From: Macrobrachium rosenbergii
Taxonomy: Eukaryota > Arthropoda > Malacostraca > Decapoda > Palaemonidae
Length of the DNA: 64,000 nucleotides
Reading direction: 5' to 3'
Assembly (NCBI RefSeq): GCF_040412425.1
Contig: NC_089744.1
Location: 30,346,001-30,410,000, forward strand
Made by a program: the position numbers and the translations under genes. Shown one piece after another: positions 22,485-33,278 of the stretch (position 1 is its first letter; every line of letters begins with the position of its first letter). The notes under the pieces were generated by a model. That model worked only from the letters and a program-made list of their open reading frames with translations. It made no database searches and had not been told where the DNA came from.

Positions 22485-23897
22485 ATGTCAGAAATAGAAC
22501 CTCAGTGCAAACCCGCGAGCATCGTCTGCACACTGCTCTCACCAACAAAGCCAGACACAGTCAAACTTCCCCTGTTCTCGCACCAAAACACGGCATCATG
22601 GTTCCAGGATGCCCTCCATATGCTCCACAACCCCCAACAGCTACATGTCCCTCCTACAGGAATTCCCGGACGTGTTCAAACCAGAACTACGCCAGTCACC
22701 TGGGGCTTCGGCAAAGCACGACATCTTCCACCACATCACCACGACGGGCCCACCAACCCATGCCAAGTTCTGACGCCTGTCCCCCCAGAAGTTACAAGAC
22801 GCCAAACGGGCCTTGGCAGAAATAAAACGCATGGCGTTTGTAAAAAGGCATCAAGCCTGTTGGTGTCCCCTCTCCACATGGTAAAGAAATCCGATGGTTC
22901 ATGGAGGCCCTGCGGGGACTATTGGCGCCTGAATTTGGTGACAACACCAGATCACTATCCACTCCCTAACATGCAAGACCTGACAGGCGCCCTCCACCGA
23001 GCCAAAATTTTCTCCAAGATGGATCTACTGAAGTCGTACTTCCAAGTCCCTGTGCATCCTGGCAACATCTCAAAGACCGCCATCATCACGCCCTTTGGGA
23101 GCTACACATTTTCCTATTCCACTTTTGGTCTCAGGAATGCAGGCGCCACCTTCCAGCACCTGATGTATACCATCTTGGGAGATCTTCCCTTCTGCATCTG
23201 CTACATCGACGACATTCTCATTTTTTTCAGGTCCACAGAGGAACACCTTCGCCAAGTCCACGCCGTCGAGAAACGCCTGCAGGACAGCAGATTAGTTGTC
23301 AGGTTCGACAAGTGCATCTTCGGGAAAGAAAAGGTAGACTTCCTGGGCCATGAGATTTCCCCAGCAGGAGTGCACCCCACTGCCTCTAAAGTGAAAGCTA
23401 TAGAAAATTTCCCGGAACCCCAAACCATCAAGGTCCTTCAGGAGTTCCTTGGGATGATAAATTACTACCAGCGCTTCATCTCAGACGTCGCCCACATCAT
23501 GTACCCCCTGACGTCAATCCTGAAGGGGAAGCCGAAAACACTAACGTGGGAAGCTCCGCAGCAGCAGGCATTCATCCACAAGAAAAGGGCCCTCTCCAGT
23601 GCCACCACCTTAACTCACCACATCCCCGCCACTGCCCTCAGGTTGACAACGGATGCCAGCAACATCGCCTGCGGTGCAGTACTAGAGCAGCTGGTGAACG
23701 GCACGCCCCAGCCCTTGGCCTTCTTCAGCTGCAAGTTTTCGCCAGCTGAGACCCACTACAGCGCCTTCAACAGAGAGCTGCTGGCTATCTACCAGGCCGT
23801 GAGGCACTTCAAGTACCTGCTGGAGGGAACCGAATTCACAATCCTAACAGACAACAAACCCTTGGTTCACGCATTTGCAAAACAAGGGGACGCCTAG
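22485..23897 (+). CDS. Gypsy copy 1 gag stub, reverse transcriptase and RNase H
   Basis: 470 codons. Residues 1-40 match the gag start of gypsy copy 3 (MSEIEPQ..., KLPLFSHQNTASWF). About 75 codons follow in a frame unlike that of copy 3. RT begins near residue 125 with PLHMVKKSDGSWRPCGDY and holds MDLLKSYFQVPV, FGLRNAGATFQ and the catalytic YIDDILIF (codons from 23202). RNase H follows, with LTTDASN, a DRE box changed to NRELLAIYQ, and LTDNKPLVH. The frame stops at TAG 23895-23897, but the same frame continues open as the integrase part, so this is one internal stop. Note the Val-to-Ile change in YVDD and Asp-to-Asn in RNase H. Confidence 0.85.
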   Translation: MSEIEPQCKPASIVCTLLSPTKPDTVKLPLFSHQNTASWFQDALHMLHNPQQLHVPPTGIPGRVQTRTTPVTWGFGKARHLPPHHHDGPTNPCQVLTPVPPEVTRRQTGLGRNKTHGVCKKASSLLVSPLHMVKKSDGSWRPCGDYWRLNLVTTPDHYPLPNMQDLTGALHRAKIFSKMDLLKSYFQVPVHPGNISKTAIITPFGSYTFSYSTFGLRNAGATFQHLMYTILGDLPFCICYIDDILIFFRSTEEHLRQVHAVEKRLQDSRLVVRFDKCIFGKEKVDFLGHEISPAGVHPTASKVKAIENFPEPQTIKVLQEFLGMINYYQRFISDVAHIMYPLTSILKGKPKTLTWEAPQQQAFIHKKRALSSATTLTHHIPATALRLTTDASNIACGAVLEQLVNGTPQPLAFFSCKFSPAETHYSAFNRELLAIYQAVRHFKYLLEGTEFTILTDNKPLVHAFAKQGDA

Positions 23898-25267
23898 TCT
23901 GCAAGGCAACAGCGGCACCTAACCGCCACCTCCGAGTTCGGTTGCACCATCAACTACATCTCTGACAAGAAAAACCCAGTGGCTGACGCTCTGTCAAGAA
24001 TAGAGATCAATTCTCTTCACCTCGGCATCGACTACGAAGACCTTGCGAGGGAACAAGCAGCGGATCTGGAGACGGCGAACTACAGGACAGCAGTGACAGC
24101 TCTCAAATGGGAAGACGTGCCCTTAGCAAACTCGGACACAACTCTCCTCTGCGACACCAGCACAGGCCGCCCACGCCCCCTGGTGCCCTCATCAAGGAGG
24201 AAACAAGTGTTCGACATCGTCCACAGCCTCTCCCATCCATTGGGGCGCACAACGGCGTGCCTCATGACTGACAAGTTCGTCTGGCATGGCATCAACAAGG
24301 ACGTCCGCCAGTGGACAAGGAGCTGCATCCTGTGCCAGAGGAGCAAAACATCCAGGCACACTGAATCCGGGATCGACGATTTTCCTCAGCCTCGTCGGCG
24401 ATTCAGCCACATCTACATCGACGTCGTCGGGCCCCTTCCGCAGTTGTGGGGAGCCAGATACCTCCTGATGATCATAGACCACTCTGCCCACTGGCCCAAA
24501 GCAACCCCCATGGATGAGGCATCAACGACATCATGCACAGAGGCCCTCCTCTCCAGTTGGATAAGCCGCTTCAGAGTGCCAGACAGCATCACTACGGACT
24601 GGAGACCTGTCTTCCTGTCAGAGCTTTGGGTCTCCTTGGCACGCCTGATGGGTACAACTCTACACAGCACAACGGCATACAACCCCGCAGCAAACAGCAT
24701 GGTCGAGAGGGCGCACCGCTCTCTTAAAGCAGCTCTCATGGCACGCTACACCAATGAGAAGTGGAAGGAACAGCTGCCCTGGGTCCTGCTGGGTCTCTGC
24801 ACTGCACCGAGAGCAAATGGCGACCCTTCCCTGGCTGAGAAAGTCTACAGGGAAACATTGGCCTTACCTGGAGAGTTCTTCCCACTGTCGACCAACGGTG
24901 CCGACACCCGCCTCCCGAGGTTGAGGAACTCGCACAAAGGTTCGTGCCCTGCCACAAGACCTTCACCGACAGAACCGTCACCTACAGCCCACCGGCCTTA
25001 CACTCCTGAGCCTACGTCTCCATCAGGGTGGACACTCGCCGCCTGCCCTTAACCAGGCCCTACAGGGGGCCCCACCGAGTCATCAGGCGGGCCAGCAAAG
25101 CATTCCTCCTCGACATCCACGTGCGGGAGGATTGGATCACCATCGACAGACTGAAACCCGCATTCCTGTTAGACAGTGAAATTTGCAAAGAAGTAGGCAG
25201 GGGCCCCAGAGTTCCCCGGCAATACCTGCCTGAGTGCACACCCACTTCCCCACCAAAGCCAGCCTGA
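23898..25267 (+). pseudogene. Gypsy copy 1 integrase, frameshifted
   Basis: The frame continues after the RNase H stop with KKNPVADALSRIE, an integrase zinc-binding HHCC region (SHPLG..., FVWHGI, CILCQRSK) and the DDE core: first Asp in YIDVVGPLP, second Asp in TTDWRPVF (usually TDRGPQF-like), Glu in NSMVERAHRSL. A frameshift near 24900 precedes the C-terminal segment TRPYRGPHRVIRRASKAF and IDRLKPAFL, read in a second frame and ending at 25267. Confidence 0.85.
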
Positions 25268-25432
25268 GGCAGCCCAGAAAACGCATCCAGCCGTCCCCAG
25301 GTGTCCGCTCCACCCCGCACCCACAGTTCTCAAGAAGCAGGGGCCCGCTCCGACTGCCTCAGTGCCTCCATGATTAATGTTGCTTCATCCAATAATTGCT
25401 CCTCTAATTATTGTCTTTTGGGGGGGAGTATA

Positions 25433-25755
25433 TATAAGGGCGACAAATTGCGCCTCTCTTTCCTTGCGTTTCTCCTTTTCATGTATTTTAGCTGTCTTTA
25501 TTTCAGATTCTTTGTGTACCTCATCTTATGCATCATTGTACTGCCTTTCTGCCGATATGTATATCTACCTCTTATATGTTATGTAACAAATGTTGTACAT
25601 ATTTTTATGCTTGCTAGAAAACACAAATCCTTTACAGATGCCACAGGAGGTCTCGGGTCGCCTGCTACCTTTCTATCCGCTTTTTGTCTTATAAACACCT
25701 GTCGAGAATAATAAAGAATCAGTCTTTCACCTCTGACTTTTCTTGAAGCCTCACA
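25433..25755 (+). repeat. 3' LTR of gypsy copy 1
   Basis: 323 bp beginning TATAAGGGCG (TA where the 5' LTR has TG) after the tract TTTTGGGGGGGAG, ending CCTCACA. The same frames recur here as in the 5' LTR. Confidence 0.85.
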
Positions 25756-25759
25756 CTCC

Positions 25760-26272
25760 ATGTATGCCCGTTTTCTGTCATGGGACATATGGTTTTTTGG
25801 CACGCTGCCCTGACCTCATGGGTAGCCCTCTGACTGTGTGTCAGGCGTTGGGACCTTGTGGCTGGCCTGGGCGCCACGTGGTTCATCCGGCTTTCACTTC
25901 TGTGTTTTCCTCAATTGCCGTCGCTCAGTGCCTCCCACAGCACTGGCTCAGGTCACCTTTAAGTAGTGCCTGTGGCCATCAGATGAGTGAGATATTGTCT
26001 CTATGGGCGGCTTAGGGACACGGAAAAGGGCTTAACGTAGTCACAAGTTTGGGTAAGGGAATAGAAGGCCACCAAGGGAATAATAACGAGAGCTTTAGGG
26101 AAGAATCAATTCCTCCATTACCAACTGTTAGTGTCAGTAGCGAGATAAATGATTTTACTGTAGGTTCTTGAATTGTAGGTTCTTGAGTTGGGAGAGAATG
26201 TCTGCAAGCAAGGCAAATTGACTTTCCTTAATTCTTCTCTGTTATTAGCCCTTGGTTACATTAATTGACTTA
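25760..26272. other. Spacer between gypsy copy 1 and the DIRS-like element
   Basis: About 0.5 kb with one 90-codon plus-strand frame (25743-26015) of no recognised family. No repeat noticed. Confidence 0.5.
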
Positions 26273-26379
26273 AAATCGCATTTTTAAAAGTAAAATGCGT
26301 TTTTCCTAACATACAAACCCGAGGTCCTTTACTTATATGGGGAATACTTTCAGCGAAGCTGAACTGGGCGCTAAAGACT

Positions 26380-26804
26380 TATAAAGTCACCACATTGGCG
26401 CCGGCGTAGTGTTTCGGCGGCGCCATTAATTAAGTCTCCGCTGAGCATGTTTTCTTTGGTGACTTCCCATTTTCTTCAAACTCAATTAGTCACGCCTAAA
26501 ATGTGCCAGGTCACGCATTTTTAACCATTTTTACTTTATGCGTATTTATACAAATGTCACACATTGTGTATCACATGTTTCTTCATTCACAGGCATCAAG
26601 ACTGTATCCATATTGTAGTTCTGTATGTTTTGTGTTGTAATTTATACTCGTTCACTGCATATTATTGTTCATTGTTTCGACCTCAGGTCACAGTCAATTC
26701 CATTGTCTCTTGCAGGCCAGCGTCAGTCGGCCGCTATATAAACTGCCTGGATCTGTAATAAAGTAGCAGTAACTTTTACCTGCTCGTTTCTTTGACACCT
26801 TACA
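26380..26804 (+). repeat. 5' LTR of gypsy copy 2
   Basis: 425 bp starting TATAAAGTCACC (TG changed to TA) and ending CACCTTACA. GCCGCTATATAAACTGCC near 26728 looks like the TATA box and AATAAAGTAGC near 26757 like the polyadenylation signal. Confidence 0.9.
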
Positions 26805-26805
26805 G

Positions 26806-26815
26806 TGGTGACCCC
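26806..26815 (+). promoter_or_regulatory. Primer-binding site of gypsy copy 2
   Basis: TGGTGACCCC one base after the LTR, the same tRNA-Trp-type site as in copy 1. Confidence 0.75.
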
Positions 26816-26830
26816 CGGAGTATCCCGGAG

Positions 26831-26980
26831 CCATTAACGGACCGACACGGCGACTTAGTCTTGGCTCCAGGATTTCTCCAAAACGCTCTTAGCGGCCTAA
26901 ACACGGCACTGTAACCAGCATTTGAGCGTGCTGACTCGTCGGCGTACCCCACCAGCGTCACTAGCGGAACCACACGGCGC
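26831..26980 (+). repeat. Reiterated leader motif, three copies (gypsy copy 2)
   Basis: CCATTAACGGACCGACACGG at 26831, CTCTTAGCGGCCTAAACACG at 26886 and CACTAGCGGAACCACACGGC at 26959 lie between the primer site and the gag ATG. Confidence 0.75.
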
Positions 26981-27039
26981 ACGAAAGTGCGTACTGACGC
27001 GAAAGTACCCCACTCCAGTAAGGGGTCAAAGGAGCGAGC

Positions 27040-27896
27040 ATGGACGCGGATATCCTCTCCTTCATGCAGTTAAACACGGACCCCGTGGACTCGGAGGTTT
27101 ACCTACCTCCCATCACACCCGCGCCCGCCCCTGCATCGAGGCCTCCCGCAACTCCACACCAGCGCCCCGAACACATGACGGCCGGGCAACACAATCGCGG
27201 GCCGCCCTCACCGTAAAACTGCCGCCGTTTATGCAGGGGAACCCATCCATGTGGCTGCGCAGGGTGGAGAGCCACTTCAGAATCGCGGACCTGACGGACG
27301 AAAATCCTACAGGCCGACACAGTGCTCAACACCCTTCCGGAGGACGTGTATAGAAAACTCATCTCGCGAGTACCCGAAACACACACCCTCACATACAGCA
27401 CCACAAAAAGTTCCTCCTCGAAGCTTGCTCCTGCCCATCGCCGAGCGGGCCGCCGTGCTGTCGACCTTGCCATAAACCCATGCCACGACCTCAATTCAAG
27501 AGACGCTTGGAGCATGGTCGTGGATCTCCTGTCACTACCAGACTTGAGTGGCACAAAGAAGCGGCAGGAGATAAGCCGCGACAGGAAATCTACCTTCGCC
27601 AACTCCTCCCGGAGGTACGCAACCAGATCGCTCACCCTACACCATGCCTATCGAGGACCTCAGAGACGGCGCAACATCTCACAGACTCCGTCAAGGCTTC
27701 ACAGCGGCTAAAACCGGCCACACAGCCGGTCAGCTCCGTCCAGCCTGAAGAGGACGTGAGAGCAGCCCGTCAACGCCATCGCCAACAGACGTCCACCGAA
27801 CCACAGCAGATGGAGGTCCCCGGCTTCTGTCGCTACCACAAGTGGTTCAGAAAGGACGCCGAAACTGCCTGCCGCCCTGCTCGTTCGCCCGTTCAA
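27040..27896 (+). pseudogene. Gypsy copy 2 gag, frameshifted, with CHCC zinc knuckle
   Basis: ATG at 27040 starts MDADILSFMQLNTDP and runs 58 codons to a stop. The capsid part resumes in another frame with VKLPPFMQGNPSMWLRRVES and shifts again several times. A zinc knuckle of the CsRn1 type, C-x2-H then C-x3-C (FCRYHKWF... and NCLPPCSF), spans about 27826-27890 and is itself cut by a frameshift. Gag would package the element RNA. Confidence 0.75.
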
Positions 27897-27899
27897 AAA

Positions 27900-28290
27900 C
27901 GGGGGTGGCGGCGGCCAGCAGGACAGGCCGCCATGGCAGCCGAAGAACCCAGGGCCTCAAAAACAGTAGGTTTTACGTCCGCGACACCGTCTCCGGCAGG
28001 ATGATGCTGGTCGACACAGGGGCCTTTAAATCGGTCTTCCCAGCATCCAGAGAGGACCGCAACCAGACACCAGACCCGGCCGCTTTCTGACAGCCGCCAA
28101 CGGAACCCCATCCTCTCCTACGGCACCAGGCCCTGTCGATCTCCATCCTTAGCCAGAGTTACTCCTGGGACTTCATCGTCGCGGACGTAGGAACACCACT
28201 CCTGGGGGCCGATTTTCTGGCGCACTTCGGCCTGCTAGTCGACGTGAGGCGCAAGCGCCTCCTCGATACCGACTCCTGCCGGTCGCTCCC
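27900..28290 (+). pseudogene. Gypsy copy 2 aspartic protease, frameshifted
   Basis: The active-site loop LVDTGA is encoded at 28008-28025, followed by FKSVFPASREDR. The later flap and ILL-type region (SWDFIVADVGTPLLGADFL) continues in a different frame around 28165-28225. In retrotransposons it cleaves the gag-pol precursor. Confidence 0.7.
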
Positions 28291-28340
28291 GTTAACAGCG
28301 AGACCCAGACCCACCATCAGCGCCATCGCCCCCCACCAGT

Positions 28341-29201
28341 ATGCACACCTACTGTCGGAGTTCCCTGAGGTATTTAAGCCCGAGCCGCCAAGTCCCCGGG
28401 GCCCCAGCCAAGCACGGCATATACCACCATATAACGACTAAAGGGCCCCGACACATGCGAAGTTCCGCAGGCTTCCCCTCAGCGCCTTCAGGAGGCGAAA
28501 AAGCATTCGCGGAGATGGAGCGGATGGGCATCTGCAGGAAAGCCTCCAGTCCATGCGCCTCCCCCCTCCACATGGTGCAGAAACCGGACGGCTCCTGGAG
28601 ACCCTGCGGCGACTACAGGCGGCTCAACATCGCAACAGAGCCCGACCACTACCCTCTACCCAACATGCAGGACCTCACGGCCTCCTTTCACGGGGCCAAA
28701 ATATTCACTAAATTGGACCTTCTTAAATCTTATTTCCAGGTACCTGTTGCGCCAGAGGACATACCAAAGACAGCCATCATCATGCCCTTTGGGTCCTATG
28801 TGTTCGCCTTCTCCACCTTCGGGCTGAGGAACGCCGGGGCCACCTTCCAGCGGCTCATGGACAGCATCCTGGGGGACCTAAAGTTCTGCGTCTGCTACGT
28901 CGACGACATTCTCATATTTTCCAGGTCTCACAGCGAACACCAGAGACACATCAGGGCAGTCCTCCAGCACCTCCAAGAGAACGGCCTCGTCGTCTGCTTT
29001 GACAAGTGTACCTTCGGCGTCCAGAAAGCAGAATTCCTGGGTCACGAGGTGTCTCCGACAGGCGTCCCCCCTCTTACATCGAAAGTAGCAGCCGTAGCCA
29101 GGTTCCCGACACCCACCTCCATCAAGGCCGTCCAGGAGTTCCTTGGGATGGTAAACTTACAGGCGGTTCATCCCCGGGATCGCGACACCACGGCCCCCTG
29201 A
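28341..29201 (+). pseudogene. Gypsy copy 2 reverse transcriptase
   Basis: 286 open codons. RT motifs are complete: PLHMVQKPDGSWRPCGDYRR, LDLLKSYFQVPV, FGLRNAGATFQRLMDS, catalytic YVDDILIFS (codons from 28896), FLGHEVS. The frame is lost at the VNYYRRF position, where a short deletion gives VNLQAVH, so thumb and RNase H lie in another frame. Confidence 0.88.
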
Positions 29202-29202
29202 C

Positions 29203-29620
29203 GGAAGTCCTAAAAGGCCAACCGAAGTCCCTGTCTTGGGGACCCAGCCAGCAGCAGGCCTTTTCCCTGACGAAGGCCGCCCTCGCCAAGGCAACCGCCT
29301 TGGCACACCAGGATCCCAAGGTCCCCCTCCAGCTGACAACAGACGCCAGTAACGTCGCCTGCGGTGCTGTTCTGGAGCAAATCATCAACGGCGCCCCCCA
29401 GCCCATCGTCTTCTTCAGCAAGAAGTTCAATCCCGCAGAGACCCGCTACAGCACCTTCGACAGGGAACTCTGCGCGATGTACCGCGCAGTTCGGCACTTC
29501 AAGTTCCTCCTGGAGGGGACGCCCTTCACAATCTTCACAGACCATCAGCCACTGGTTCACGCCTTCACGAAGCAGGGGACGCATGGTCTTCCAGACAGCA
29601 GCGCCACCTCTCAGCCATAG
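29203..29620 (+). pseudogene. Gypsy copy 2 RNase H
   Basis: LTTDASNVACGAVLEQ, FSKKFNPAETRYSTFDREL and FTDHQPLVHAF are the RNase H boxes with the catalytic acidic residues present. The frame shifts again after KQGTHG. Confidence 0.85.
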
Positions 29621-29639
29621 CCGAATTTACCTGTTCCGT

Positions 29640-31027
29640 CAGGTACCTCCCGGCAAGAAAAATCCCGTAGCAGACGCCCTCTCCAGAGTCGAGTTGAACG
29701 CAGTGCAGCTTGGTGTAGATTACCAGGACCTTGCCAGAGAACAGGGCGCTGACCCAGAAACCCCAGCATACCGCACCGCCATCACGTCCCTCAAGTGGCG
29801 GACGTGACCCTCACCCCGAAGGCCCCAGCCTGCTCTGCGACATCAGCACAGGTCAGCCCCGCCCTTTGGTTCCAACCTCACGCCGCCGCCAGGTATTCGA
29901 CATAATTCACGGCCTCTCTCACACCCCTCCGGCAGGACCACGGCCAAACTGCTTTCAAAAAGTTCGTCTGGCACGGGTGCAAAAGGACGCCACGGCCTGG
30001 GCAAAGCAGTGCCTGCAGTGCCAGACCAGTAAGGTGGGTCGTCACACGCAGTCGGGGGTAGGCGAGTTCCCACAGCCAGGGCGCCGCCGCCACATCCACA
30101 TCGACGTCGTCGGGCCCTTCCCTCATCAGGCGGATCCAGATACCTCCTGACGGTGGTAGACCGTTCGGCGAGGTGGCCCGGCCACACCCATGCAAGAAGC
30201 CACCACCAGTGCGTGCGCCGAGGCCCTGCTCTCCAGTTGGGTTAGCCGCCGGCGCCCCGGACCACATCACAACCGACAGGGCCCCGCCTTCCTCTCCGAG
30301 TTGTTGTGGTCTGCCCTGGCTCAACTGCTGGGAACCACGCACCACACCACCACAGCGTACAACCCAGCGGCCAACGGCCTGGTCGAACGGTTCCACAGGT
30401 CCCTAAAGTCATCCCTCATGGCCCGCTGCACCGCCGAGGACTGGAAACATCAGCTGCCGTGGGTCCTCCTCAGGTTGAGAACCGCCCCCAGAGCCGACGG
30501 CACCCCATCTGCAGCCGAACAAACCTATGGGGAACCCCTCGTGGTGCCGGGAGAGCTCGTGACGGATGAGCGCCACTCCCCCCATCACTGCAGAGGCTCC
30601 GCGACGTGGCGGCAAGTTCGCTTGCAGGCGCTCATACATCGACAAAGCAACCACCTTCATGCCGCCACAGCTGTCATCCGCCACCCACGTCTTCGTCAGA
30701 GTCGATGCCGTCTGTCCACCACTAACCAAGCCCTACAGGGGACCCTTCCGCGTGCTGGAACGAAACAGCAAGGCGTTCCAGCTGGCACTCCCCGGCAAGG
30801 ACAACTGGGTTTCAATAGACCGCTTAAAGCCCGCCTTTCTGTCGGAGAGTCCCGACAGCGACGCAGCACCCCTTCCGCCCAACCGCACACCAGCACGCCC
30901 TCACCCCCGCAAGCGCGGCCGCCCCAGGAAGGGACCGCCCGACCAGCAGCCTCACAGGCGGGAGACCCCTCCGTTATCTTCAAGGAGCCGCGGCACCCTT
31001 CAGCGTCCCAGCAGATACAGGGATTAG
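29640..31027 (+). pseudogene. Gypsy copy 2 integrase, frameshifted
   Basis: Pieces in several frames: KNPVADALSRVELNAVQLG (29660), the zinc-binding C-x2-C (QCLQCQTSK, near 30010), first catalytic Asp in HIDVVGPFP (near 30100), then TTAYNPAANGLVERFHRSLK with the catalytic Glu (near 30350-30410). The C-terminal segment LTKPYRGPFRVLERNSKAF and IDRLKPAFL ends at 31027. The middle Asp lies in a damaged stretch (DHITTDRAP in one frame). Confidence 0.85.
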
Positions 31028-31061
31028 TCAGACGCGTCCCTCGTTTTGGGGGGGGAGGATT

Positions 31062-31487
31062 TGTAAAGTCACCACATTGGCGCTGGCGTAGTGTTTCGGC
31101 GGCACCATTAATTAAGTCTCCGCTGAGCATGTTTTCTTTGGTGACTTCCCATTTTCTTCAAACTCAATTAGTCACGCCTAAAACGTGCCAGGTCACGCAT
31201 TTTTAACCATTTTTACTTTATGCGTATTTATACAAATGTCACACATTGTGTATCACATGTTTCTTCATTCACAGGCATCAAGACTGTATCCATATTGTAG
31301 TTCTGTATGTTTTTGTGTTGTAATTTATACTCGTTCACTGCATATTATTGTTCATTGTTTCGACCTCAGGTCACAGTCAATTCCATTGTCTCTCGCGGGC
31401 CAGCGTCAGTCGGCCGCTATATAAACTGCCTGGATCTGTAATAAAGTAGCAGTAACTTTTACCTGCTCGTTTCTTTGACACCTTACA
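31062..31487 (+). repeat. 3' LTR of gypsy copy 2
   Basis: 426 bp, TGTAAAGTCACC to CACCTTACA, with intact TG/CA ends. Confidence 0.92.
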
Positions 31488-31636
31488 GACTTAACAAGAC
31501 ATGTATTGGCATTACTACCAGCCGGGAAGTTGATTGGTAACAGTGGGAAACCCACGGTACCAACCTCCCGGCTTCGCGCATTCACTTTTCTTTCTGGTCT
31601 AGGGCAGATTGTGGGGAGGCTGAGGTGGGTAACCTG

Positions 31637-31740
31637 AGTAAAGGACCTCGGGTTTGTATGTTATGAAAAATGCATTTTACTTTTAAAAATGCGATTTGTT
31701 CCTACACAAATACAAACCCTTGGTCCTTTACTTACATGGG
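31637..31740. repeat. Internal complementary region of DIRS-like element B
   Basis: The first half (31637-31697) is the near-perfect complement of the outer right end at 26273-26335. The second half (31695-31740) is complementary to the outer left end at 38570-38616. The two halves also pair with each other around GGACC..GGGTTTGTA / TACAAACCC..GGTCC. In DIRS biology this region templates completion and circularisation of the element. Confidence 0.8.
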
Positions 31741-32279
31741 GACTCAAGATTCGCTGGGAGGAATCTGAGTGAAGGTCTCTGAATGACTGGAAGTTCAACC
31801 GCACCTTGTGTTCTCTTGGGGTAAGAGCCAGGAGGACACAGCCACCGGATGATGATAACTGTTATGAGAACTGTAGTGTCATGGACCAGACTACTAGACC
31901 GCCCTTGCTGTGACGAGGTTACAGTAGATAAGCGAACACACAGCGAGGTGAAAGCTAGAGAGAACCTTTCCCAGCCACATAAGAGGTGACTACGAAACGT
32001 CAGGGACTAAGTACCAAAATGAAGAATGGGTTTGGTAGTTAGTCTGCAACCCCTTCCCATCTAATGTGTAACTGAAAGGCAACAAAGATTAGGATACTCA
32101 AGGAATGAAACTCACCTGTGTCTGACGTCTGGTTCAGCTTGTACGGCCTAAACTCTCTGCCTGAAGGTAAAAAGTCGGATGATAGGAGGGAAGAGAGAGC
32201 CAGTCACTCACCTTTCACGCCCAATCATGCACGTACAACAGACGAGACACAACTCTGTCATGTACAGGAGCTGGGTAAG

Positions 32280-33278
32280 TTACACAACTTGTTGAGCAGC
32301 CACCACTGGCCCCAAGGAGAAGGTATCCAAGGACCGATGGATAATGTCCTGTAGGTAAAAAGAGGTGAATGTGGTCTGGTGTGACCACACCCCTGCCCTC
32401 AGTACCTGCTGAACTGACAGGTTCTTCTTGAATGCCAAAGTGGGCGCAATCCCTCTGATTTCATGAGCACAGGGGCGTAGAGCGCTGGTGTTGTCCTCCC
32501 CAGCCGCTGCATACGCTTTCTTGATAGCCTCATGAAGCCAGAAAGAGATCGTGTTCTTGGACACCTCCTTCTTAGGGGTTCCTGTGCTAACAAAGAGTCA
32601 TTGACACCCAGGCCTGAGGTGCTGCGTTCCCTTCAGATAGCGCCATAGCGCCCGTACAGGACAGAGTAGCAACTCGACAGGGTCGTTATCTATGAAGTCA
32701 CTCAGGGATGGGATCATGAAAGACTTGAGCTGAGCGTCAGGGACCGCTGGGTTTTGAGTCTTCGCTACAAACTCCGGCACAAATTTGAGCATCACCGATG
32801 CCCACCCCCTTGAGTGTTTAACTGCAAATGAAAGTCCCTGTAACTCGCTAATCCTCTTCGCCGATGCCAGTGCTAGCAAGAAGACGGTCTTGAGAGTCAG
32901 ACCCCTGTCTATGGCTTCTCGCAGTGGCTCGTATGGGGCATGAGTTAGGCTCCACAAAACGAGAGACACGTCCCACTCAGGAGGCCTGAGTTCCCTGGGT
33001 GGGCAAGACAGTTCGAAGCTCCTCATCAGCAAAGATATTTCCAGGGAAGACGAAATATCGATGCCTTTCAACTTCAGGATCAGGACTAAAGCTGCCCTGT
33101 ATCCTTTTACTGCTGAAAGCAATAGGAGCTTCTTCCGATGAAGATACACGAGAAAATCCGCTACCTGCTGAAGAGTGGCTCCGACTGGAGAGTAACACCG
33201 TCTATGACACCACCCACAGAAGACAGCCCACTTACCCTGGTAAATCACTGCTGAAGACTTCCTGAGGTATCCTGCCAT
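32280..33278 (-). CDS. Tyrosine recombinase of DIRS-like element B (one nonsense codon)
   Basis: A 332-codon frame open from 33278 to 32280 except for one TGA at 32600-32598. The N-terminal helical part (YQGKWAVFCGWCHRR, QQVADFLVYLHRK) is the core-binding region. The catalytic region has the first Arg in SAKRISELQGL, the H-x-x-R box in CAHEIRGIAPTLAF and the nucleophile Tyr in FTSFYLQDI. It would integrate a circular DNA copy without target duplication. The stop sits in the context GCQ-stop-LFVSTG. Confidence 0.85.

Larger units (their letters stand above)
21869..25755 (+). mobile_element. Ty3/gypsy LTR retrotransposon, copy 1 (CsRn1-like), defective
   Basis: A 3.9-kb element is bounded by LTRs 21869-22198 and 25433-25755 and by the direct repeat CTCC at 21865-21868 and 25756-25759, a 4-bp target duplication. 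A primer-binding site TGGTGACCCC follows the 5' LTR by one base and matches the tRNA-Trp 3' end used by the CsRn1 clade. A G-rich polypurine tract precedes the 3' LTR. The N-terminal gag peptide joins directly to the sequence before RT, so most of gag and the protease are deleted. Pol has one in-frame stop and a late frameshift. Confidence 0.9.
26380..31487 (+). mobile_element. Ty3/gypsy LTR retrotransposon, copy 2 (CsRn1-like), recent insertion
   Basis: 5.1 kb, LTRs 26380-26804 and 31062-31487, target duplication GACT at 26376-26379 and 31488-31491, primer site TGGTGACCCC at 26806, polypurine tract TTTTGGGGGGGGGAGGA before the 3' LTR. By eye the LTRs differ at about six substitutions and one base indel over 425 bp. 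Gag, protease, RT, RNase H and integrase are all present but interrupted by many single-base frameshifts. Confidence 0.92.

Noticed and set aside
22641..24739. Minus-strand frames of 60-108 codons inside gypsy copy 1
   Set aside because: Shadows of the plus-strand pol gene; no independent motifs. The same holds for minus-strand frames in 27099-30729 and 40628-41551.
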